DNA from: JSC-12 sp033764965
Lineage (GTDB): Bacteria > Cyanobacteriota > Cyanobacteriia > Leptolyngbyales > Leptolyngbyaceae
Direction: 5' to 3'
NCBI GenBank assembly: GCA_033764965.1
Contig: JANRIN010000338.1
Location: 13,785 to 77,784 of the forward strand
DNA length: 64,000 nt
A model generated the notes under the pieces. The model saw only the letters and a program-made list of their open reading frames with translations. It made no database searches and had not been told where the DNA came from. Within the stretch, counting starts at the first letter, position 1. Every line of letters starts with the position of its first letter. Of the stretch, positions 58,340-64,000 are shown in pieces. The translations under genes and the position numbers were made by a program.

Positions 58340-58843
58340 ATGAGCGATCGTAAATCCCATTCCCTGGCAACCGAGCGACGGTCTCTTAACTACGAGGAGA
58401 CCTATGTCTGTCCTGTGTGTCGGCATGGGCAAATTTCGTCTCTGGCACTGATGGATGCGTTTGCCTGTAATTTTTGTCGCCATATTTTTACGGCAGATTT
58501 GCGTGACCAATCCGTGCGAGTAGAAGATAGCTCCCAGCCCATGACCTGGCGCTGGAATGGCTTGACCTGGCAGGCGCTACACCAGGTTGATGTTGATTTG
58601 ACGATCGTGATTTGGTTGGTGGGCGCAATCCTGGTTCTACTCCCCCCGACCTTAATCTGGCTCTCATCCCATACCTTTCCGCCGATCGAGGGCAGCGGTT
58701 GGTATTGGTTTCCGACGCTATGGGTCACGTTGACATTTCTGCTGCATTTGTTGTTAGTGTCCTGGTTGCTGGTGGAACACTACCAGGTGTCGTTTTATGT
58801 AGCGTGTAAAGTGCGATTGCAAATGTTGCTAGGGCGGCGCTGA
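58340..58843 (+). CDS. Zinc-ribbon membrane protein, unknown function
   Basis: The 167-residue protein has a C2C2 zinc ribbon (YVCPVCRHGQ and FACNFCRHIF, residues about 22-48), a linker with WRWNGLTWQALHQVDVDLT, and two membrane helices (IVIWLVGAILVLLPPTLIWL and LWVTLTFLLHLLLVSWLLV). The ribbon would lie in the cytosol. The function is not known to me. Its last 15 bp overlap the 3' end of the convergent gene on the minus strand. Confidence 0.7.
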   Translation: MSDRKSHSLATERRSLNYEETYVCPVCRHGQISSLALMDAFACNFCRHIFTADLRDQSVRVEDSSQPMTWRWNGLTWQALHQVDVDLTIVIWLVGAILVLLPPTLIWLSSHTFPPIEGSGWYWFPTLWVTLTFLLHLLLVSWLLVEHYQVSFYVACKVRLQMLLGRR

Positions 58844-60421
58844 GGGCGTTGGTGCTCCATCCACACCCGGAACTTCAGCGTTTGGAGTTGGTTCTGGTAG
58901 GCTCTGGCTGGGTTGAAAATCGCTGAAGTTGGGATCAAGCCGTTGAATCAGGGCACGAATTTGAATGATATCTTGAGGGCTGGTTTTAGGTCGCTTCTGC
59001 AACCACGCGATCGCGTTATTAGGGCTTTGTTGGGCTGCAATCAATAATGCTCCCCATGCTTTGGTATCTAGATTGCCAGGATTTACCCGCAATGCCGCTT
59101 TGACACGATTTTCTAATCGTCCCAGGTCAGACTTCAGCACGCTCAAAGTCTCCTGGCTGGCTGCCACAGACGATTCAAACACAGTCGTTGCCCGCTCCCA
59201 TCGTCCATCCAGCAAGTTGGCTAAAACCTGTTGGCTGGGACTTGCCCATGAGCTTTCTGCCTGAGTGGAAGTGGCTTGGGCGTGCCATTGGATCAAATCC
59301 ATTTGTGCCTGGGCTGTTGCTGTCCAGAGTTGGGGCGATCGTGCCTTCAAGGCTTTGAGCCATACCAGGCTGGTAGACCACAGCCGACTGCGTGCCAGCA
59401 GTAAAGCACTTTCATAATGAGAATGCTCTACAGCAGCGGCACTCAGAGCAATTTGCTCTAGCTGAACTGGGCTATGCACAAAGCGTTGAGGCTTGACCTG
59501 GTAAATCTCAAATTGTGGCTCCATGCCGAGCGTGTGGTTCACAATCAGTTCCGGCGTGTTGCCTCCCGTAACTTCCTTCCATACGGGAACTTCCGCCGTG
59601 GGGCTAGTCCAGGACAATTTGGCACTGAGATGGCGATGCTTGGGATAGTAGAAAAGAATTTGCCCGTAGGCGATCGCTTCGTCTCCCCGTACCCGACTGC
59701 CACTCAGGTTGAGCCAAACGCCCTGCTTGGGAACCGTGCCTTCATACTGGCTCAACTGGTTCAACGGTAGCATCCGACTCGACCCCTGATTGCTGGAGGT
59801 GGCATCCACCAAGGGAGCGATCGCAAAGGATTCTTCCAACCCTGCAACGGGCAATTGGTGTACCAGGTCGTATTTTTCCTCAGCCGTCACGGTTTTGGGC
59901 GAGTCTAGTGCAGTTTGATAGATCCGCAATTCCACGATGCGATCGCAGTTGGAATAGCAATTGGGCTGGGTTTGGATGACAGGCAGCAAAACATCAGTCA
60001 CCGTTGTTTTGCCGTCCATCCAGCTTTGATTCTTTCCCAGTAACAGCAACTCTCCAGACACTCGCCCCTGCCGCCGGAGTTCTGCCCGAATTTCTTGCAG
60101 GGTTTTAGCCTTTTCTTCCGCCAGGGATGGAACCTGCCAACCCGGTATCCATCGGTTTGCCCACTGCTCGGCTTGCGGATTCACAATCAAGCGATAACTC
60201 AACCAGGCTATCCCAGCCGTACTCGCTCCAGCACTCAGGACAATCGCGATCGCGCCCCCGACCATCCAGAGCTGTTGCCACGGGAAAGAACGCTTTCTAG
60301 GCAGGAGTGGTGCAGGTTTAGTAGAGAGACTGGCTCGATTCGGTGCTTTGCCTGGAAGAAGTGTCCCCTTCCGAATCGATTTGGGATGCTTAGAAGGCGA
60401 ACGGGGCGAATAAGTTCCCAT
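58829..60421 (-). CDS. Membrane-anchored conserved protein of unknown function
   Basis: The 530-residue protein starts with a basic, Ser/Pro-rich cytosolic segment, a membrane helix (WMVGGAIAIVLSAGASTAGIAW near residue 52), and a large soluble part. The soluble part has GRVSGELLLLGKNQSWMDGK, TQPNCYSNCDRIVELRIYQT with two Cys, and a long helical C-terminal half (ALLLARSRLWSTSLVWLKAL) with a TPR-like look, ending in a Pro-rich tail. I recall comparable proteins in cyanobacteria without known role. It overlaps the convergent zinc-ribbon gene by 15 bp. Confidence 0.65.
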   Translation of the reverse strand: MGTYSPRSPSKHPKSIRKGTLLPGKAPNRASLSTKPAPLLPRKRSFPWQQLWMVGGAIAIVLSAGASTAGIAWLSYRLIVNPQAEQWANRWIPGWQVPSLAEEKAKTLQEIRAELRRQGRVSGELLLLGKNQSWMDGKTTVTDVLLPVIQTQPNCYSNCDRIVELRIYQTALDSPKTVTAEEKYDLVHQLPVAGLEESFAIAPLVDATSSNQGSSRMLPLNQLSQYEGTVPKQGVWLNLSGSRVRGDEAIAYGQILFYYPKHRHLSAKLSWTSPTAEVPVWKEVTGGNTPELIVNHTLGMEPQFEIYQVKPQRFVHSPVQLEQIALSAAAVEHSHYESALLLARSRLWSTSLVWLKALKARSPQLWTATAQAQMDLIQWHAQATSTQAESSWASPSQQVLANLLDGRWERATTVFESSVAASQETLSVLKSDLGRLENRVKAALRVNPGNLDTKAWGALLIAAQQSPNNAIAWLQKRPKTSPQDIIQIRALIQRLDPNFSDFQPSQSLPEPTPNAEVPGVDGAPTPSAPP

Positions 60422-60526
60422 GAAACAATTTAAACAGTGACGAGATTCTGCGCCCTACTTTAACGGCAATTCCCCCCATTAATCCCCAGATCACAAAACG
60501 ATACAAACCATTCCCTCACCCTGTAC

Positions 60527-60546
60527 GGGCGTTTCGCCAAACGCCC
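60527..60546. repeat. Palindrome GGGCGTTT...AAACGCCC
   Basis: The 20-bp palindrome GGGCGTTTCGCCAAACGCCC lies in the gap upstream of the 530-residue protein gene. It shares arrangement (GTACGGGCG context) with the palindromic core of the element at 6885-6904. It may be a REP-type repeat. Confidence 0.55.
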
Positions 60547-60587
60547 CTCCTGTTTGCTCTCATGCTCCATTCCCACTCCCTAAACCC

Positions 60588-61022
60588 CTAACCCCCATCC
60601 CTCAACTCTTTCACCCTTTGCAGTTCTCGTTGCAAATGCTGTCCCCACTTCGCAGCCAGTGGCGGTTCTGTAAAGGGAATCAAGGTGGAGGATGGGCGAT
60701 CGTGCCTGACCAACTCCAACTCTGCGCGTCCTTTGGCGGGAGGATCAGCAAAATCTGTCACTTGTCCATTTACCCGTAACTGGATTGAATCAATGCTTTG
60801 GAGCGCGATCGTTTCCAGATTAATGGGTTCCTGGCGCGTGGGAATGCCCCAGGTTAGTTCATCCCCTTTTTGCCCCAAGACCGAGTAGATGTCATATTTG
60901 GCACGATCGAAGGCTGTTGCCCATTGTTGATACGCCTCCACTTTTTGATACTCTCGCCAACCCGTCCACGCCAGCCAAAAGAAGAAGACTAATAGAGGAA
61001 GCCAGAGGAGACCGTGTGTCAT
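60588..61022 (-). CDS. Small membrane-anchored protein of unknown function
   Basis: The 144-residue protein begins MTHGLLWLPLLVFFFWLAWT (one membrane helix) and has a soluble domain with YDIYSVLGQKGDELTWGIPT, LETIALQSIDSIQLRVNGQV and a basic end. I start it at the ATG at 61022: the 19 residues upstream in frame are encoded by the G/C-skewed repeat. The last codons (Asp-Gly-Gly-stop) come from a GGGGGTTAGGGG-type repeat, so both gene edges touch repeat DNA. The function is unknown. Confidence 0.6.
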   Translation of the reverse strand: MTHGLLWLPLLVFFFWLAWTGWREYQKVEAYQQWATAFDRAKYDIYSVLGQKGDELTWGIPTRQEPINLETIALQSIDSIQLRVNGQVTDFADPPAKGRAELELVRHDRPSSTLIPFTEPPLAAKWGQHLQRELQRVKELRDGG

Positions 61023-61120
61023 GGGGAGTGGGGGAGTATAGGGGTAGGGGAGTAGATGAGTGGATGAGTAAGGGGGCATCTACCCATCTACCCATCTACC
61101 CTCTACCTCGTCAACTCCCC
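61023..61120. repeat. Dyad repeat of GTAGATGAGTGGATGAG units
   Basis: GGGGTAGGGGAGTAGATGAG (about 61041-61060) is followed by the complementary CATCTACCCATCTACCCATC series. The words match those of the elements at 5.2, 57.4 and 63.2 kb. It lies just upstream of the small membrane protein on the minus strand. Confidence 0.75.
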
Positions 61121-61211
61121 TCCTTACTTAATCATCTGCAACATTCAACTCCTCCACAGTTTCAGGACACGTAGGTTATGGTGGTAAGCAGTCTTGACCG
61201 GGACAGATGTG

Positions 61212-62996
61212 ATGAAAAGGTTTTTGCTGCTAGTTTTGTTTCTTGTGGGGTTGGGCTGGGCACTAACAAACTACCAGGGGTTAGCGGCTCAAGGAACCTA
61301 CAGCTCCATTGTTTTGGATTTTCGGGAAGATGTGGGAGCGGCTCAAATTGAGAGCCAGATTGAGGCAATTTCTCAACAGTTCACTGTTTCGCCTCGATAC
61401 AATAGTGAGTTTTCCTTGGCGGATCACATTTTTGTGGTGAAAGGCGACCAAAATTTGTTGAAGAAGCTACAACAATCACCACTCAGTAAGCTGACTGAGT
61501 ACATTGAGCCAAACTACATCTATTCCAAATACGCCATTCCCAATGATCCGGAGTACGGCAAGCAATGGAACTTCCGCAGCATCAATGCGGAGCAAGCTTG
61601 GGATGAGACGAAAGGCAAAGATGTCACGGTTGCCGTGATTGATACTGGAATTAGTCCAGTGCCGGATTTGGAAAACACCAAGTTTGCGGCGGGCTACGAT
61701 TTCGTTAACGATCAGGCAGATGCCCAGGACGATAATGGTCACGGTACCCATGTGGCAGGCACGATCGCCCAATCAACCAACAACAGCTTTGGTGTTGCCG
61801 GAATTGCCTACGAAGCGACCCTGATGCCGCTCAAGGTTTTGAGTGCAGAGGGCGGCGGCACTGTGGCTGACATTGCTGAGGCGATTCGGTTTGCGGCTGA
61901 CAATGGTGCTGATGTGATTAATATGAGCCTGGGGGGTGGCGGCGAAAGTTCCATCATGAAGGAAGCGATCGCCTACGCCCACAGCAAAAATGTAGTAGTA
62001 GTAGCAGCGGCTGGCAACTCAGGACGCAATGCCGCAGAATATCCTGCCCGTTATCCTTACGTAATTGGGGTTTCGGCATTAGACGCAGCGGGCAACAAAA
62101 CACCCTATTCCAACTATGGGGCTGGGATTGATGTTTCTGCTCCTGGTGGCTTGATCACGGGTGAAGATAGAGCGGGTGGCATTTTGCAAAATACCGTTAA
62201 TCCCATGACGGGTGAGTCGGTCTTTGAAGCCTACCAGGGAACTAGCATGGCATCGCCTCATGTAGCAGGTGTAGCGGCTCTGGTCAAAGCAATGGGCGTG
62301 GACAATCCCGACGAGGTAGAAGACGCGATTAAGCAATCGGCTTTCCCGGTCAAAGACGACAACTTGAACGAGTATGGAGCCGGAAAGCTGAATGCTGGCG
62401 AAGCAGTGAAAGTAGCAGGACGAGGCAAGTTCTCATTCAAGGATTTCTTCCGCTGGTTGCGAGACAACGGCTACCTCAATCCTCGCTTCTGGTTTGATGG
62501 TGGCGTAATTGCTCTATGGCCCAAAATCATCATGGTGCTGGGGTCTTACCTGCTTGCCTGGTTTCTCAAACACTATTTCCCCTTTGCCTGGACGTGGTCC
62601 ATGTCCACTGGATTAGTTATGGGCAGTTCGGGACTTTTCTTCCTGCGCGGTTTGTACCTTTATGATGCACCCCAATGGCCCTTCCGGTTGATGGGTAGCT
62701 CGATTCCAGAGATGGCAACCGCCGTGCAAGCCAACGGTTTACTAAATCCTATCTTTGCAAGTGTGCTGATTCCGCTGGCATTGATAGCACTCTTGCTGGG
62801 ACACACTCAGTTGAAGTGGTTTGCAGTGGGAACCACGATCGGCGTTTCAATGTGTCTAGCGGTTAGTGCTGTGGCTGATCCTGCCCTGCTATGGTTAGGA
62901 GAGGGGGCGATCGCACGAATTTTCCTGGCAGGAAATGCGCTGCTGTGTATTGCCCTGGCACGTCTTGTTCTTAAACCGGAGGGACGCACGACATGA
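61212..62996 (+). CDS. Subtilisin-family protease with polytopic membrane tail
   Basis: The 594-residue protein has a signal peptide (FLLLVLFLVGLGWALT), a propeptide-like region, a subtilase S8 domain with the triad in VAVIDTGISPVPDL (Asp), DDNGHGTHVAGTIAQ (His) and YQGTSMASPHVAGVAALVKA (Ser) plus the oxyanion Asn in VVAAAGNSGR, and then an unusual C-terminal part with about five membrane helices (PKIIMVLGSYLLAWFLKHYF and on). It should be exported and fixed in the membrane. I choose ATG 61212 over the upstream TTG. The stop overlaps the next gene by 4 bp. Confidence 0.88.
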   Translation: MKRFLLLVLFLVGLGWALTNYQGLAAQGTYSSIVLDFREDVGAAQIESQIEAISQQFTVSPRYNSEFSLADHIFVVKGDQNLLKKLQQSPLSKLTEYIEPNYIYSKYAIPNDPEYGKQWNFRSINAEQAWDETKGKDVTVAVIDTGISPVPDLENTKFAAGYDFVNDQADAQDDNGHGTHVAGTIAQSTNNSFGVAGIAYEATLMPLKVLSAEGGGTVADIAEAIRFAADNGADVINMSLGGGGESSIMKEAIAYAHSKNVVVVAAAGNSGRNAAEYPARYPYVIGVSALDAAGNKTPYSNYGAGIDVSAPGGLITGEDRAGGILQNTVNPMTGESVFEAYQGTSMASPHVAGVAALVKAMGVDNPDEVEDAIKQSAFPVKDDNLNEYGAGKLNAGEAVKVAGRGKFSFKDFFRWLRDNGYLNPRFWFDGGVIALWPKIIMVLGSYLLAWFLKHYFPFAWTWSMSTGLVMGSSGLFFLRGLYLYDAPQWPFRLMGSSIPEMATAVQANGLLNPIFASVLIPLALIALLLGHTQLKWFAVGTTIGVSMCLAVSAVADPALLWLGEGAIARIFLAGNALLCIALARLVLKPEGRTT

Positions 62997-63217
62997 GTAT
63001 TCAAGTCGAAGGCAAAATTGAACGCAAAGGCTTTGGACCAGGCACCTGGGCGTTGGTTACAACCAGCGGCGAAACCTATGAGCTTCGGAAAGCCCCATCT
63101 GACCTCCAAAAAGATGGCTTAACGGTCAAAGTGAGTGGTCAAGTTCGCGATGACGTAATGACCTTTGCCATGATTGGTCCTGTGCTGGAAGTTGAGCAGT
63201 TTGAGATTAGGGGATAG
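62993..63217 (+). CDS. Small beta-rich protein, DUF5818-like, partner of subtilisin gene
   Basis: The 74-residue protein has the pattern VEGKIERKGFGPGTWALVTT, GETYELRKAP, VKVSGQVRDDVMTFAMIGPV and LEVEQFEI, which looks like a five-stranded OB-type barrel and resembles the DUF5818 family. It has no signal peptide or membrane helix. The ATG overlaps the subtilisin stop (62993-62996), so the two are translationally coupled. It could act as a cytosolic accessory; that is inference. Confidence 0.65.
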   Translation: MSIQVEGKIERKGFGPGTWALVTTSGETYELRKAPSDLQKDGLTVKVSGQVRDDVMTFAMIGPVLEVEQFEIRG

Positions 63218-63356
63218 AGATTGGGGGTTGGGAGAAAGGGGAGTATGAGATTGGGTGAGTGATGGGGTAGATGAGTGGATGAGTCAGCAATGTCTAACCC
63301 ATTTACGCCTTCACTCATCTACCCACCTCCCCATTCCCCCATCCCTATCCCCAAAA
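63218..63356. repeat. Dyad repeat with G-rich and C-rich flanks
   Basis: GATTGGGGGTTGGG and GGGGTAGATGAGTGGATGAG on the left are followed by the complementary CACTCATCTACCCACCTCCC and CCCCCATCCCTATCCCC on the right. It fills the gap between two convergent genes and could serve as a large bidirectional terminator-like hairpin. Confidence 0.75.
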
Positions 63357-63674
63357 CTAATTCATCTCCCCTAAAACTGCTTGCAGCCGACTTCTAAACT
63401 CTCCTTTAGGATGTCCACCTTTGACTTCGCCGATGATTTTGAAGTCGTCAGTTTCGGGTGAGTCGCAAATGATGTAAGTGGGCCACCCCATTTCAGCTTT
63501 ATCTGGATATTGGCTAAGCAAAATCTTGCGGTATTTGCGGTAGGTTGCGGTGTCTTGCATCTTGCAATCGACAAAACCAAGTCCCAATTCTTCAGCCACT
63601 TTCTGATCATAAAACGCCATTTTGTGGCAGATACCGCAGTCTTCGGAAGAAAATTTAATCACAACGCGATCCAT
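63357..63674 (-). CDS. Thioredoxin-fold protein (CGIC)
   Basis: The 105-residue protein (start ATG 63674; MDRVVIKFSSEDCGICHKMA) has a CxxC redox site CGIC, a Lys/Asp-rich strand with FVDCKMQDTATYRKY, the cis-Pro WPTYII, and a C-terminal helix. It is a small thioredoxin-like protein without signal peptide, so cytosolic. An extra Cys in FVDCKM is present. The target is unknown. It is convergent with the small partner of the subtilisin gene. Confidence 0.82.
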   Translation of the reverse strand: MDRVVIKFSSEDCGICHKMAFYDQKVAEELGLGFVDCKMQDTATYRKYRKILLSQYPDKAEMGWPTYIICDSPETDDFKIIGEVKGGHPKGEFRSRLQAVLGEMN

Positions 63675-64000
63675 AACCCCAATTGCTCCCAAAACTTTTA
63701 GTGAGAATTTTTATGAGTTTTGTTCATCTCCTAGATCTGTATTCTACTTCCTATGAGAAAACCCCGACCCATTGCTGAGTCGGGGTGCCAAATCAGGGTG
63801 CATCTACCACTTACCGAATTCCCTATCTTTACTGGTAGCTCCGGAGAGTTTTGTGGAAAAAGGCTAAAGACGTGAGCAGGAGAATGAAATTCCGGTAATG
63901 CTTTTATGAAATGAAGGTTTATCTCTGTGCCTTGGCGCAGAATACACGCAGATTGGCATTCTGTGCCTTTACAAAGTTTTAACGAATTATCGTGCTGACG
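63675..64000. other. 326-bp right-hand end, nothing coding recognised
   Basis: No gene is supported. The main structure is the minus-strand terminator at 63761-63786, which implies that a minus-strand transcript enters from beyond 64000. The intervening 214 bp show no good reading frame, so a non-coding RNA or a long 3' untranslated region is possible. Confidence 0.45.
63761..63786 (-). terminator. Intrinsic terminator, minus strand
   Basis: ACCCCGAC (63761-63768) and GTCGGGGT (63779-63786) form an 8-bp GC-rich stem with a 10-base loop. On the minus strand the stem is followed by TTTTC, the orientation expected of a Rho-independent terminator. Confidence 0.75.

Overview
The window is chromosomal DNA from a cyanobacterium, probably a filamentous one related to Leptolyngbya or Oscillatoriales. 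The evidence is the dense scatter of the HIP1 octamer GCGATCGC and its GCGATCG derivatives, the fused pantoate ligase/cytidylate kinase gene, an acyl-lipid desaturase of DesA type, and several cyanobacteria-typical proteins (DUF3172, a stand-alone DALR-domain protein, DUF4347, orthocaspase-like proteins). Most genes are housekeeping and form short operons on both strands. There are no rRNA genes, no CRISPR array, no intact prophage and no intact transposase.

Layout. 1-6.8 kb: precorrin-6A reductase on the minus strand, then wecA-like, cinA, a 44-residue small gene, aroQ, and a three-gene module resembling the AtzF C-terminal domain, AtzG and AtzE. 6.8-17.7 kb: amino acid permease, exported methyltransferase, tsaB, rph, alpha/beta hydrolase, panC-cmk, a K+ channel, a DUF815 ATPase and exbB-exbD. 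17.7-23.6 kb: UDP-glucose dehydrogenase and UDP-glucuronate decarboxylase, a glycosyltransferase-like protein and queA. 23.6-31.8 kb: a 1630-residue DUF4347/PD40/Calx-beta/FG-GAP protein directly after priA, then aroK. 31.8-34.3 kb: a decayed stretch with a broken antitoxin-like gene, an HNH endonuclease gene that has lost its HNH core, and the 3' half of a tRNA-Arg(CCU). 34.3-38.7 kb: a TPR membrane protein overlapping a caspase-fold protein that lacks the catalytic His, then a CPYC lipoprotein with a CcdA-like membrane thiol transporter. 38.7-45 kb: a glucose-gluconate-6-phosphogluconate operon (SDR dehydrogenase, SMP-30 lactonase, gluconokinase), a lytic transglycosylase, leucyl aminopeptidase and an acetyltransferase. 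46-52.6 kb: a PhyH-type dioxygenase, an orphan ABC-2 permease, DUF3172, a relic of an S24/UmuD-type gene, a Crp/Fnr regulator divergent from a DALR protein, and a GT4 glycosyltransferase. 52.6-64 kb: rplU-rpmA, fmt, desA, a lipoprotein, a zinc-ribbon membrane protein, two unknown proteins, a membrane-anchored subtilisin with a small overlapping partner, and a thioredoxin-fold protein.

Functional groupings. The sugar-nucleotide genes (ugd, uxs), the wecA-like gene and two glycosyltransferases suggest UDP-xylose-containing surface polysaccharide. The three-gene gluconate operon feeds the Entner-Doudoroff and pentose phosphate routes. The CPYC lipoprotein and CcdA protein form a thiol relay across a membrane.

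The most distinctive features are: (1) a family of G/C-skewed dyad and short-period repeats in intergenic DNA, with apparently related low-complexity inserts carried in frame inside CobK, PanC-Cmk (twice) and PriA; (2) a pseudo-orthocaspase/TPR gene pair sharing a helical module; (3) the tRNA fragment beside decayed toxin-antitoxin/HNH genes, which looks like a scar of a former integrative element. All functional calls are from reading the sequence; no database search was run.
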